Counted from the first letter of the stretch, positions 30,896-63,679 are shown. The stretch is DNA of 64,000 nucleotides from Aphrocallistes beatrix (GCA_963281255.1 OY725502.1:248001-312000), one strand, 5' to 3'. Made by a program: numbers and translations. The notes: generated from the letters alone by a model not told the origin.

Positions 30896-31975
30896 TTATT
30901 TATGTTTCTCTAGTAAAGGCTGGTTCAAAATACTATGTATTTTTTTGGTAAGATAATACATCTCATTCCTTATTTTGATCATTCCCGTGATTAGTTTACA
31001 CATGATGGAGATGTGGATGAAGAGAAGTGGGAATATCAGAAAAAGTGCGAATACTGTGTCGACTGTATGAAAGATTGTATCATACTTTGTGGTTTCTTTT
31101 CCAATCAGGATGTGAATATTCAGATGAAAAGCTTTTAGGATTTGGCAATCACCAAAAAGCAATGTTCGAACAATGCCTGCGAGTAATGCAAATATTGAGA
31201 TACCTAAAGAAGTACAGATGTAAACAAAAGATAGGATAGCAGCATCTTTATATGACCTCAGCATCTCACTCAACTTATCATGAGAGTGTACATCTTCAAA
31301 CAAAGCATCTCGTTCCCTTCTCCTTATCACACTGTACAACTCTCTCCCGTACTTCCAATACAAACACAAATGACCAATCAATGCAACCACTGTCATTATA
31401 GGCAAAGTCAACATGAAGAGAGGCCAATAGAGGATACTACACCACACACAGACTAGTTGTATGAACAGCCAAGCAAACATGACGCGTTCTCGTCTCATTA
31501 TGTTTGTGATACGCTTCTCACTGTACGCATGAGACAGGTAGGAGGTTAGTATGTGGATGAGGGACACGAACATTATCATGGATGTACAACCAAGCACGCA
31601 AATTCCTCTGTAGGCCTGAGAATAATAGGAATATTCAGGCACAAATGTTGCACATGTATCGTTGGGCAAATTAAAGATATTTTGATGCGTTATAGCCCCA
31701 ATCACGAAAAGATGAGTTAACACTTCAAAAGCAGAAATTGCAGCAATGAATATAGACTTAATATAGTCAACTTTTGCATTATTTAACGCATCAAAATACC
31801 TTTCATCTGTCTGTTTCTTTAAATAGTATACTTTATTCCTCAGTACTTTAATGCGAAACAAGAAATAGACACACCAAACAGTTCCGAAGAGAATATTACC
31901 AATAATTCCAAAATTGATTATCAAGTCAAAGATGGAAAATATTATATGCTCAGAATCCCAAAAATTGAAAAACAT
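30896..31975 (-). CDS. 7TM receptor-like protein, array gene 15 (subgroup C)
   Basis: Single-exon 7TM gene, 359 residues from MFFNFWDSEH. First outer loop LPNDTCATFVPEYSYYSQAYR with NDT sequon. The last loop GDCQILKAFHLNIHILIGK resembles gene 8. The C-terminal tail is the most aberrant of the set: NQPLLEKHK replaces PLIGN[KE]. ICL1 reads VLRNKVYYL (Asn for Lys) and TM4 SILYWP (Leu for Phe). It is the last complete copy before the ROCK region. Confidence 0.9.
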   Translation of the reverse strand: MFFNFWDSEHIIFSIFDLIINFGIIGNILFGTVWCVYFLFRIKVLRNKVYYLKKQTDERYFDALNNAKVDYIKSIFIAAISAFEVLTHLFVIGAITHQNIFNLPNDTCATFVPEYSYYSQAYRGICVLGCTSMIMFVSLIHILTSYLSHAYSEKRITNIMRRERVMFAWLFIQLVCVWCSILYWPLFMLTLPIMTVVALIGHLCLYWKYGRELYSVIRRRERDALFEDVHSHDKLSEMLRSYKDAAILSFVYICTSLGISIFALLAGIVRTLLFGDCQILKAFHLNIHILIGKETTKYDTIFHTVDTVFALFLIFPLLFIHISIMCKLITGMIKIRNEMYYLTKKIHSILNQPLLEKHK

Positions 31976-32504
31976 TGTGGATTTTAATTAGAAATTATTT
32001 TCACCTTTAAATACCCACCAAAGTTGTCTCAGATTGATTACTCCATTATGTAAATTTGAACTTAGTTATTAGATTGGAAAATATCACACAAGCACTCTAT
32101 TCTAGTTTCTCATTGGGTGAGTTAATATTCATCAGGGTCATATTTGAGTGTTGAAGCACTGCTAGTAGCAAAATGATTGGTTGAAGAGGGCTGTACTTTT
32201 TTCCCGGAAAATCCATTCAACCGACTTGAAAGTTTTAATTATAATATTTATCATATCACGTACTTAAAATAGCTTCAAATAGACAGTATTCGACTGAGAA
32301 TAGCATAATACTGACCAACAAAAACTTTATTTAATAGTAGAAAGTGTATTATTGCAGGTAAATACCTCTCATCGTGTTAGAGCTTCTCGCATTAGCTTAG
32401 AAGCATGAATCCATAAATTCACTGACAGAATATGACACAAAAGGACCTAAATTTTAAAGAACTTTTTTAGAAAACTTAAAGAGAATCCCTTGAGGAGAAA
32501 ATAT

Positions 32505-32620
32505 TGCCACTTTTACCTGGGGTTTTTCTATTTATAGCCCGGACCCCAAATTTATATGGCTTCCCCGCCCAAAATGGCTTAGACAGGAAATGACGCAACA
32601 CATTCCTGGTATAGGCGGGG
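32505..32620 (-). mobile_element. TTAA-type short element, inverted copy 3
   Basis: Reverse-oriented member of the 2264-2371 family (ACTTTTACCTGGGG ... GGTATAGGCGGGG). The TTAA edges have decayed. Together with the next entry it forms a 360-bp foldback. Confidence 0.7.
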
Positions 32621-32750
32621 TTATATAAAAAGTCTCCCCAGGGACTTTTTGGTGTTTTAACACAAAGTGAAATAATTCAACAAGTTCTCTGTACAAAAGA
32701 TATTTTTACAATTTTCAAATTTATGTCTCTTTGGCGTCATTTAGCTTTAA

Positions 32751-32866
32751 TCCCGCCTATACCAGGAATGTGTTGCGTCATTTCCTGTTTAAGCCATTTC
32801 GGGCGGGGAAGCCATATAAATTGGGGTCCAGACTATAAATAGAAAAGACCCCAGGTAAAAGTGTCA
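32751..32866 (+). mobile_element. TTAA-flanked short element, copy 4
   Basis: Flanked by TTAA at 32747-32750 and 32867-32870. About 130 bp from its inverted partner at 32505-32620. Confidence 0.75.
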
Positions 32867-33768
32867 TTAATGATGAGATCCATAATGCGAAGCTACGAAC
32901 CCTTCCGTTGTTTACCAATAGTGAAGAAATAAACAATAAACACAGTTAATAAACATGAATAAAATCCAAACACATGACATATACCAAGGCTAACAATCTA
33001 TTCATGGGAGAAGGCCTATCAAAAGCAGCGGAGCCAGCTGCCATTCTTTTACAGATGTACACTCATTGGCTGAAACACGGCCGTAATATGATATTCTAAT
33101 TAGAGTAAAATAATTGAAAACAAGCTGAGAGTGAAGTGAAGAGGGTGTCACTATGCGCTGGCCTCTAAAAATAGAACGAAATATATAAATAGAACAAAAT
33201 ATATAAATAGAAGGTGCATTGTGTAGGTTAAGAGTCAATGGATTCTTATTTTATCCCAGGATCCTGATTCCCAAAACTTGTATCCATAAATCTTAGGCAA
33301 ACAAATAATTATTCTAATTCAAATAAATGTAATTAAATTTAGATATAATTTTCGATAATATTTAAGTGAATAAACTTCAAAATTTAGAGCACTTTTTAGG
33401 TCAAATTACTGAGAACTCTTGAAAAGTCCTTAAATCTTGAAATTATTGATCTAAAAAATCTCCGTCGGTTTTCGATGAAATCAACATTTATAGAGAATAG
33501 TGTCGATAAAGTGGCCTCCGATAGACTTTTATTAGCAATTATGCATATTGTAATTGCATACATTTTGAATTCTGTATGTACAATCAATACACTACTCTAG
33601 TCTTGAGTTCTATTTATAAGCGTTGGCACTCGTCCGAGAAGTTTTCTTCTGACTCGAAGAGGAAGTTAGAGGAAGAGGCTTTTTGGGACTAAAAAATACA
33701 AATATTTATTAAAAATCAGAGACATAAGGCGCCAAATACTTCCCAAATCGAAAACAGATTGGTTAGTT

Positions 33769-33930
33769 CAGCGGTTTTCAACCTTTTTGGGCTGTGGACC
33801 CCCTATAAAAATTTCCTATATTCTGTGGACCCCTCCTATTAACCGTAACAAAAACTTTGAATCCTGTGGACCCCCTGATATCTTCTGTGGACCACTAAGG
33901 GGTCCATGGACCCCAGGTTGGGAACCACTG
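33769..33930 (+). mobile_element. hAT-like MITE, copy 2
   Basis: Ends CAGCGGTTTTCAACC and GGTTGGGAACCACTG. Flanks GGTTAGTT (33761-33768) and GGTTAGAA (33931-33938) form a near-perfect 8-bp duplication. Interior repeats GTGGACCCC. Confidence 0.75.
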
Positions 33931-34250
33931 GGTTAGAATATCGGTGCAAACTGCAGAGTTGGTTTTATCGGTCCAAAACAGGATCTGGATAATGAACAAA
34001 ATATGACTAAGGAAACTGGATAAAACCTAGACATCTTGTGCAAGACCTACAACCTGTGTTGGTTGTGTGTGTAAGGAAAGTTTGAACATTAATATCATAT
34101 CGCAAATCTTCAGTGTTTTCTCAACGCGATTATTAAAACACTTTTTTCAAAAATCAAAGAACTGAAGAAATGAAATAAGATTTCTATTCTCCCCACGATT
34201 GGTAAGAAAGACAAAGTTCTCTCGACTTTGTAGAATCAAAATGTGTACAG

Positions 34251-54576
<20,326 letters not shown>

Positions 54577-56072
54577 TCTAATAATAGCTACACGCACATA
54601 AATATAGAATGGTAAATAGATCATTACAGACATTCCAATTGTTCTGAATCATCTCTAGGGATATTATATACAGGGTTTATCGTTCGATATTCTATAATTA
54701 GTATCTGAAAGTATAACGATTCCATTTTGTATACTGAAGGAGGTACTTAAATTTAATCAAAAAATTCTAAATTTAGAAGTGTTTAGAGACAGGGCAGGGG
54801 TGAGGTGTGTACCGTATGGACCCCTCTACCTCTGAGACTAAAATATTATTCCAAGTTTGCTCCTCAGAGGAATGTGTTGAAGATAATGCCATTATGTCCC
54901 TTACCACATCATAATCAGAGAAAATATTCGTTATTAACCATTCTATTTTGTGGTTAGTAAATAGACTCGGGTTAATTAGATGAAGTGTCAGGTGGACACA
55001 CCACCATGAAAGAATCCACATCCAATTTGAGCCTAAGAGAGTTCGCAGAATGGGGCACATTTATCATAAATACATCTATCAAAGTTTACTGATAACCACA
55101 TCTGAAACTGAGTACGATATTCCAGGAGGAATCCTATATTTGAATCAATGTTATTACCTACAACATTCTGACAAATCTCTTTTATTTATATCACTTAATA
55201 TTATATTTTATGATTCGAGTGAGACAAATCGAGGCCTAATTACAGATACGATTTAGAGGACAAATGATTGGTTTAAAACCAAATTAATCTGCTAACCCAT
55301 ATCAACACCTTTATATGTACATAATACGAAAGATAATACTATCAAGGCAACTCAGCTTATTTAATAAATCGCCGAGGTTATGAACTCTACAAACTTTCCA
55401 ATAGCTACATCATAATACACACATTATATATGAAATCAGGAGAATAGCTTTATCTGGGCCGTCTACCTTGCAACAACGTATTATGTGCATACTTGTGGAT
55501 TTAATGATAGTTCTTAGACAATTATTTCAACATTGCAGTTGAGGATCAATGGTGATACTAACTCCACAGCTGTTCGATGTTAAAGGGTGGAGCTAGAAGT
55601 GTAAGTAATGATGCAGGAACGTTTTTTTGTGGGTTAATCAAGAGAGACAGCCTGTTGTAACTCTTAGACCATATGTTCCTTTCAAATAATTTTCAGTCAA
55701 GTGTGATTGTATTGATCAAAAGGAGGATCTATCTGCAAACCAGCCACAATGAAATGAGTGAAATGGACGTAGAATGATTCAATGGTTTCACTTCGGAGAA
55801 GGAATTGATTAGAAAGATGAGAGCCAAGAAATGGGATCATGCGTTGGAATGAATTACAGACAAATAACATTTAAAATTATCTCAAAATTTAGATTCATAA
55901 TAAACGAAAATATCTGAGTAGGATTTTTCTATATTTTCACAACTGTACAACAAAATGGTGTAAAATCAAAAGAAAATACAAACAACAAGATAGTTATATA
56001 GCACTATAAACATGCACTGAAAAACTAAAATACTATCTTCAAAAATAAATAATAGTAATTAAACTTGGAACT
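54577..56072. other. spacer between CYRI and ROCK
   Basis: About 1.5 kb. It must contain the ROCK promoter and probably a non-coding first exon, plus the CYRI 3' UTR. No TATA box is convincingly placed. The frames at 54773-55060 and 55050-55256 have no gene features. Confidence 0.5.
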
Positions 56073-57221
56073 TCAGCTAAGAAGGGATTTTATAGATTTC
56101 GGAGTGGAATCGTGCTGCAGGTGTCTGGTGTTGTATCTAGAGACAAATTATAAATGTCGGTGTTACTCAGATTAGAGGTGTGAAAATAAGTTCTCTATAT
56201 TCTTATTATAGCTATATAGCTCTCTCGAATCTGCCCTAGTGTAATTATAATCCTGAATTTCTCATTTAGCCCTGTTGCGTGATATCTTGAGACATCGTAG
56301 TATTCTGAGATTTTGTTCGGTTTACTCAAATGGCCTTGTGGTTCAATTGGTTTCATAGTGACAATAAATTGTGGCACATATCAAAATCTGATGGCACGCG
56401 ACACAATTTAGTGGCACGCGACATGATTTACTATGTTAGAACCCCATATGGACCATGGATCAATTATATTTTAATTTATGTTCCATATGAAGTTCTATCT
56501 CAATCAAAGCCAGCTGTGTAATGTTGAACCGTGGATTCTGATTGGCTAATACATTTTGACACCTTTTGTGAGGTGTGAAATTTTTTTAGAATTTGGACCC
56601 AGGTTCAAATCTACACCATATAAGGAATGTATGGTCCAAATCTGGTGCAATTTGGTCCAATAGAATTTCCAGGAGCGAGCAGACGGAGATCGCACGCCGG
56701 TCATGACATAAGACATCTCTATGCTAGGAACTGCACTAAATAGTAATATTGAATAGCCAATCAAATTAATTTCGATGTAAAGGAGATTTACCTGAGTGCA
56801 TTAATGAGACCGTCCGTGCTTTTGGGATGAGTTTGTAATATCCTGATCGACTCCTTTATCTAACAACACACAAACAATAACAAACAAACAAACAAACAAA
56901 CAAACAAACAAACAAACAAACAAACAAACAAACAAACAAACAAACAAACAAACAAACAATAACAAACAAACAAACAAACAAACAAACAAACAAACAAACA
57001 AACAATAACAAACAAACAAACAAACAAATTCCTCATTTATGACAATAAAGCTTTCATTGATATGTCTGATACATTAAATCGGATAATGATTGATTGGTTG
57101 GAAAACGTACATCGATTTTAGAATTCTTCACGAATGCTCCTTCTGGATGTACATGATCGTAGAGAATGATTGTGCCAGTCTGCAGAAAATAAATAAATAA
57201 ACAATAACCAGCAACAACAGC

Positions 57222-57282
<61 letters not shown>

Positions 57283-60200
57283 TCAACAACAGAGCACTCA
57301 CCATGACTCTTAAACAGAATAACAATGTTTCTTGGTTCTTAAACCGACTTGAATATTCTCTAGAAGGAAAAGAAGTTATGAAAACTATGTATGTAAACCA
57401 GTTAACTACTGGAAATGAACTATAAATTCTGGACCAGGGATAGATAGAAGTGTATTGAGATAATCATAAATTGGAACAATTTTGACAACGGATATGTGAA
57501 TATGGAATTCGTATAGATTATTAATACATTTCTCTATCTTGCAAGGTTGGAGACTTTAGCATCACCTCAATACCGTTCTAAGGTATCCCTGGTCCAGAAT
57601 TTTCAGTTCGTTCCAGTCCTTATCTACAGTCAACCTTTTAACATTTAATGTACGTCAACCACCAATGATATATATCCTATGGACTAATGCTTCTCTTTCT
57701 GGCCAATGGAAATCAAATCTAGCTGATAAACAGCTGCCGTTAGTTACATAAGTAATTCCTAATAACAAATACTAGTAGGAATAAGCTATTTATAGTATCA
57801 ACTCACGGTGTAACTATCATGACTCTGCACACCGTCGCGAATGTGCTGAGACAGTCAGTGGTATACTCTAGCGGAATCTCAGGATGCTATAAATAGAATG
57901 GACTCCAGGTCAAATAAGGGATTTATCAAATATTTTTTCTCTCATCTGAACTGTTCACTTTACGAACCAAGGATGCATCAACTCAATTTTGAATAACCAA
58001 ATTTGAATTGTTATTGCACTAAAATGCTACACAAATAAACTCATTATCTGATTGGCAGACCTCAGAAAGGAATCCAGCTGTCCCTCTAGTGAGGCAGGAG
58101 AGCATAGGCATTGAGTTGGCGAAGAAGAGAGCCATCGAGTTCGCCTGCTCCTGAGAGATATCTCCGTCATCGAACGCTGAGGTCATCTACAACCATCATT
58201 GGGATAAAATTAGATTATTACGAAACACCAAGAGTAGCTATTTATAGCCAGTAGTGGATCCACATAGGGGGCAGAGAAGGCCATACCTCCCCCCCCCCCA
58301 CCTAATAAATTTATTGTTTTATACTTTTTCCTGATTTTTATCTATCAAACTGAATGAATAATAAGAAAAATTAGATCAAAATTATTGCTCCATCCATGGT
58401 TGGAATAGCTGTAAATCGAATTTCAGCGTCTAAGATTTGAACATTTTCGGGGGGGGCAGGCCCCCAGACCCCCAATCTTTAATCCCGCGTACGATCCTAC
58501 ATCAACGCCGCTCTTCTCATTCTAGGACAGTCGAATTAAAGTTTCCCCTAAATTAAAATCCATGGAATCGCCACTGTATTAAATCTCTATTTATTTCCTA
58601 TTTTAGTGTCGCTACTTAGAATTAGAGAGAAACACTTTCAATAAATATTCATATTTTTCTCACGACCGTTTCTCGATGTGAATCATAAATTATAATATTA
58701 GAAAAAATCTAAAATTAGAACCTGGCTCATAGATCTTCTATTTATAGTCCGTCTGTAGTAGCTGAAGTCATTCTGGATGGCTGGAGTGGTCATCTTGAGG
58801 TCATCGAACAACAGAACGAACTGAATCGTCTCAGCCAATAGTTTCGCAAGTGCCTAAAGTGGTTGCATTAGAAATCTGAATCGAGACACGGTAGATATTG
58901 GATATTGTGAAACTGCCGGGAATTCCTGTCCAACTTTTCAGTATCATAGATACGACTAGGGACATTTTAGGCGGGCAAGTGCCCACCTAGAATTGTTTAG
59001 CCTATCATTCAAGGGTTTAGGGCAGCGGACACAACTATCACACCTATCACTATATGCATACTAGTTGATTCATGTGATCTTAAAAGGGAGGAATTGACCA
59101 ATTAAATCAATCGCTTGCCAACATTATGGTTTTCAACGACAAAAGTACATAGTTCATTTCGCATACATTTGGACCAGGGATAATAGTGTAGTTTCGCTTC
59201 GAGAAAATTGCGACTAGGTGAAACCAGTTCTAAAATATTTTAGAGGATGTTTACAAGGGAATGTATACAAAGGGAATGTTTAATGTTGTTACACCAACCG
59301 GACAAAAGTATTCGAACACTTGACTCTTTACCATACAAATTGTACCAAATTGGATCTTTTCATGGAGAGCAATGCGTTCAAAATCTCAGAGATATTGAAA
59401 GTTTGATTTCAGATTCGAAATCTAGACATTCGAATTCGTCATAGTTGAACATAACTAATACATTACTCAACTCAATGAACAAATCTTATCAGCCTGAGCC
59501 ACCATAGGTAATTCATTGCCATCATGTATACTAGTGGTCAAAATGGGTGTATGTGGCATAAGGTGGCACTGATTGATAATTACAAAAAGTTAGGAATGAT
59601 TGATTAATTAGAAAAATTCAAATGTAACTAATTCGAATGTGTATTATTCGAATCTGAAATCCGATCAGTTGAATCCAAGGGATTATCTAGAAGCGCGAGA
59701 CGCTCCTTTAGGCGTAAGATTTTAAGTCTCGAATTGTTTAGGAGCGTGAAAATCCAGAATAGTACCCAATTTACCCTATATTATGACGTAATTTATCGAT
59801 TTAGGCGTATGAAAATATAGGGGTTTGAGATTAGGAGCGTATCTCTGGAGGGCTGTATAATACCTTGGTTGAATCCTAAACCGTTTAGAAGCAATTCATG
59901 AATATAACAGCTTTAGTACAATTCGTATGTGAAATAATGAAGTGTTCAAATACTTTTGCCAACTTGTTGCTGGTGTTACCTGCTTTCCTTCCAGGTGATC
60001 CTGAGGTGTCATACTCGTGTTACAGAGTCCGGATAAAAGGCGGGGGATCACAACATGTGCGAGATCTTCTGAGAACAGCCAGAAGGTCTTGAGGATGCGG
60101 ACCGAAGAGAGAATCACCGTCCAAGCCCTGTCCTGTCTGGCGTTATCCGACGGATTCTGTATCGCCTAAATTGAACGTAAATTAACCATTGTTGAATATG

Positions 60201-61425
60201 AAGGTAATGCGGAAATGGTCCGACTTTTCGAAAAAGGAAATAGTTCGACTCTTTATCGTTAGGATTGATGGTGGTTTTTATGTGAACTATTTCCTTTTTT
60301 GGAAAGTCGAACTATTTCCGGTTTTTGTTCGAAATATTTCCACCATACCCAGTTGAAACCGGGTTTTTTCTTACTGTTTGAAACTGTAAAGAAATAGTAA
60401 GAAAACCGGTTTCGACTTTACTATATTTTAAAATTATATATTTATCATAAAGCTACTTTCATGTCCACTTTCCTAACGAAACCATCTTTAAATTAAACCC
60501 CCGGATGGCTTGGGTTTTTTCTATTTATAGTAAAAACCCCGAATTTTAATGGCTTCCCCGCCCAAAATGGCTTAAACCGGAAATGACGCGACACATTCCA
60601 GGGGCAACGGAGGGGTATTATTAACTTGAGGTGTTTCACCAGTTTCTAGTCTGTTTTTTCTCCTTGTCTCCATCTCTCCTATTCGTTACCCTCAGAAGAG
60701 TGATTATAACGAATATGAATATTCAGTGGACTTCGCCTATTAGCAACCAATTCTTAAGTTTCGAGTGTAGATTTTGTATCGATTCTGTTCCCTTATTAGC
60801 AACTAACCAGAGTTGCTAATAAGCGAATTCCACTGGAGTATATTTCGTCATCCAATCGGTTACTCGTAGCGCACTAAGTATTGAGGTTATTGGCGCCAAT
60901 TCGAGATATAATTAGATTAATTGAATACATTTGGATGTCTCAGTAGAATTCCATTCTACCGTTCGGGGATCCAGGTAAAGGGAATACGACTAGAGAGTGA
61001 AACCATGAGATAGATGAATTCAATTCTTATTTGATTCGCAAATTGGAAGCCTCAATCGAATTCAAGAATCTCAAGCTGTATCCGTTTCAACAAGTGCCAC
61101 TCGTGCCACTTGTCACCACTACAATTCGTTTCCCATTTGTGGCACAATGACGTCATCTCACCTCTCTGATCTCGTTACTAGCTCCACTATAGGCCTTCAT
61201 CTCTTCCATCAGCTGGGGAGCCACTCTCAGAATACAGACAACCTCTGCATAGATTTCTTTCTCAATCTCAGTTGGTTTTGCATCTATAAATAGCAACATT
61301 CAATTCTATAATTAGATACGAATCGTTATTAATAGCGACTCAAACTTACTTTCGAAGTCAACGAATATCTCGATTCGCATTCCGGGGGAGGATCCATCCT
61401 TTAGAGTCTTCAAAAGTTGTCCCAT
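56073..61425 (-). CDS. CYRI: CYRI/FAM49 family Rac1-binding protein
   Basis: Negative regulator of Scar/WAVE: family members bind active Rac1 at the plasma membrane and limit Arp2/3-driven protrusion. Ten coding exons: 61350-61425, 61162-61283, 59980-60165, 58722-58853, 58061-58186, 57807-57886, 57302-57359, 57111-57179, 56792-56859, 56073-56136. They total 981 nt, 326 residues; human CYRI proteins are 323-324. MGQLLK gives Gly2 for N-myristoylation. [36 protein letters not shown] and the NTRHL end all match the family. The Arg pair in FSYYRR (residues 162-163) corresponds to Arg160/161, needed for Rac1 binding in mammals. All junctions GT-AG and in phase; 8 of 9 acceptors are TAG. Two introns contain microsatellites. 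Same strand as ROCK, 1.5 kb upstream of it. Confidence 0.95.
56273..56470 (+). repeat. decayed relative of the 38808 foldback
   Basis: TGTTGCGTGATATC ... GTAGTATTCTGAGATTTTG ... GGCACGCGACACAATTTAG; only one arm and the centre are recognisable. Confidence 0.5.
56535..56743 (+). repeat. dispersed repeat, uninterrupted copy
   Basis: Same repeat as 47757-48425 but without the insertion at GACGGA...CGGTCATGAC; serves as the empty site. Located in CYRI intron 9. Confidence 0.75.
56871..57028 (+). repeat. (CAAA)n microsatellite
   Basis: About 158 bp of CAAA units with a few CAATAA interruptions, in CYRI intron 8 between exons 8 and 9. Read on the minus strand it gives a spurious Val/Cys/Leu/Phe frame. 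Confidence 0.9.
57211..57290 (+). repeat. (AAC)n microsatellite
   Basis: About 80 bp, in CYRI intron 7, ending 12 bp from the exon 7 donor. Gives a spurious poly-Leu frame on the minus strand. Confidence 0.9.
59686..59863 (+). repeat. dispersed repeat (AGACGCTCCTTTAGGCG), copy 2
   Basis: Partner of 52449-52646; CYRI intron 3. Confidence 0.65.
60215..60330. repeat. hairpin repeat in CYRI intron 2
   Basis: GGAAATAGTTCGACT near the left pairs with AGTCGAACTATTTCC at the right. Confidence 0.55.
60499..60620 (-). mobile_element. TTAA-type short element, copy 6
   Basis: Reverse-oriented member of the 2264 family (GGCTTCCCCGCCCAAAATGG ... AACCGGAAATGACGC); ends decayed. CYRI intron 2. Confidence 0.6.
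60724..60835. mobile_element. CAGTGGA...TCCACTG hairpin element
   Basis: CAGTGGACTTCGCCTATTAG at the left pairs with CTAATAAGCGAATTCCACTG at the right. CYRI intron 2. Confidence 0.6.
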
Positions 61426-63635
61426 CTGCCACTAACTGCCACTAACTGCCACTCCTCGGAACAATTAAAACGGAGCTAAGCTCTAGCTAGCATCAAAGTA
61501 CACAGTTAAAGTATTGGGACTTTTGTATTATCAAATATGTTCCTTCGTTTAAATTATCATCAGTCAGTATGTGGGATAGAGAATGTCCAATCAAATGCTA
61601 GCTTACCAACATTACAGTGACTAACGAAATCAGGAAAATTGTTAGCATTAAAATTCTCATATTGTGGAGTTAGGTTCTAATGTATTGCATACCTGACAAC
61701 CGTCCAGGAATGTTTAGTTTGAGCAAACATGTACTGTGTCTAGTATAAATTTATACATAATTTATTGATAACTTATTGATTATTCAATTCTACAGTTCGG
61801 TCTGTTATAATATAATTCATTCATTCCTGCGTTCAGGAAATCCCAGAACGGCTCAGTTTTACTCATTTCGACACTTTTTTGCGAACGAGCGAAGCTAAAT
61901 TTTTTAGATATTTAAACGAACAGAATCGCGTCCGGACTCCAGGAACTGACCGGAACAAGTTGAAGGGATGAAAAGAGTTCTATTTTATTGCTGAGAAATA
62001 ACATGTATGAGAATATAACTAAATAATTATATAGAAATTATTGGATCCCATTCGAGATCTCTCAAAATTATTGAAGAACATGGAAAGTGACTGGATTTGA
62101 TTGAACACAATCTTAAATTCGCCGTACAAAATTCGGATAATTGAAATGTAGCAAGAGAGGATAAGTTCAATAAAGATAACTAAGAAATGTATCGCTCAGA
62201 AACCATACCTTAAATCACTATTTATACCTCCACTGAACTAAATTAAGATTATAATAAGGTTCCTCTAAGATTTCTTGACAGCTATCAACACAATACGAAT
62301 CAGAATAGTTATCCATCAGATAAGAATTTCAATTGGCTAATCTCTGACACAAATTGGCCAATCAATTCAATCAACATTGATCTCATCATTATAGTACATA
62401 TTTCAGAAGGAACTCTTTGTTCCGTCAGATATGAAAGAGATCTCAAATTTGTTTCATGTAACTGGAACACAAGTCATTGCATAGAGAGCATTCCAAATCC
62501 ATTCAAGGTATCCAGAGGTTATAAACCAAAGCCGTACCCACCATACGGTTGAACCACTTTTTTAATCCGAATTTTGTTTCAACCAATCAATTCAAACCTG
62601 GTGGCTACCTAAGTTGACTAATTCATTGAAAGATGATGAAGAATTATGAATTATACAAGTAATGAATTATTCAGGTCTGTAAACAGACCAATAGAATTCC
62701 ACGATCCACTCACCGTGGGGGGTCTCACTTCAGGAGGGCCACCAGTGGAGGTGGTCCAATGGGTTTATCTAGGATTTTCCAGTCCGACACTTTTTTGGAG
62801 GTGATAGAGGTTATGTGGCACCTAAACAGAGGTGTATCTTGTAATTCCAGGGGTGATGACAACCCACCACCAAAATCGAATCTCACTGCAAGCACCTTGG
62901 CTCCTCGGACGATTCAGGACTGGCACCTAAAAGATACCGACCGAGCACCTAGACACATCCCTGGTTCGTCCGGTTTCAACCTGACCACTTTTGACTAATT
63001 TAACCCCAAAAAAGACAATTTTTGATGGTCAAACTGGTTCCACTGACCACTTCAAACTTGGTACACACGCCCTTGTTCCGTGATAGCTAACCAGATATTA
63101 TTACATAACCAAACTAAGGTTATTTAAGGGGAACGTGCCCATTCAGAATTGACGTAATCGACCAGCTTATAATACAAAGTATACCAGTAGGGAACGCCAC
63201 ACAGCCAAATAAATCCTAGTCGTGCTGATGACTAGAATAATCGCTGACGTACGAACTAGAACTTAGATACTTTCAAGGATTTTGAGGAGTCAGGTTCCGG
63301 AATCAATCCTTACGTAAGTCTTCCATCATAATTTATCTACTGAAGTTTATTTACTGGAAATACTAGCAACCTTACCAGTATTAAAAAATAACTGATTGCA
63401 CTGAAAAGGCAATCTATTTTTAAAATAAACCAACCTAATATATTCGGACACAATTATGCATAATGTTACGAAGAATCACGTCTGCATTATTGAAATTAAT
63501 CGAAAGGACGTTCGTTTTGTTCGAAGAGAATAATATGATTATACTAGACATGCCTGCATCATACCACAGCAATCATGTTATTACACTCCATAAAGTATTC
63601 ATTACGAATCAATATATCTAAATCTTTCTCTTAAC
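61426..63635. other. spacer upstream of CYRI
   Basis: About 2.2 kb. Holds the CYRI promoter (no clear TATA box) and the dispersed repeat at 61688-61798. The stretch 62700-62980 is somewhat GC-richer with an 80-codon plus-strand frame that shows no recognisable features. Confidence 0.5.
61688..61798 (+). repeat. dispersed repeat, copy 2
   Basis: Partner of 10085-10199. Confidence 0.65.
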
Positions 63636-63644
63636 TATAAATAG
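63636..63644 (+). promoter_or_regulatory. TATA box of the partial 7TM-like gene
   Basis: TATAAATAG, 44 bp before the ATG at 63680; same spacing as in the 7TM cluster. Confidence 0.55.
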
Positions 63645-63679
63645 CTTTATAATTCTAAAATTAACCAAATAAATTCAAA

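Larger units (their letters stand above)
31976..34250. other. spacer between the 7TM cluster and ROCK
   Basis: About 2.3 kb without a supported gene. It contains an inverted pair of TTAA-type elements (32505-32620 and 32751-32866), a hAT-like MITE (33769-33930) and a minus-strand AATAAA (33705-33710) that could serve ROCK. A minus-strand frame of 78 codons at 33002-33238 shows no family features. Confidence 0.55.

Noticed and set aside
375..31975. Assignment of the array to class A (rhodopsin-like) GPCRs or insect-type gustatory/odorant receptors
   Set aside because: No DRY, CWxP or NPxxY motif, no TM3-ECL2 cysteine pair, and topology is N-out by charge, unlike the inverted insect receptors.
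56801..57019. Frame of repeated Val-Cys-Leu-Phe
   Set aside because: Translation of the (CAAA)n microsatellite.
56871..57290. CRISPR-like regular repeats
   Set aside because: Simple-sequence microsatellites in introns of an animal gene; no unique spacers.
57128..57325. Frame with a long run of Leu on the minus strand
   Set aside because: Pure translation of the (AAC)n microsatellite next to a genuine CYRI exon in another frame.
62759..62998. 79-codon frame upstream of the partial 7TM gene
   Set aside because: No recognisable features; could be a repeat fragment.
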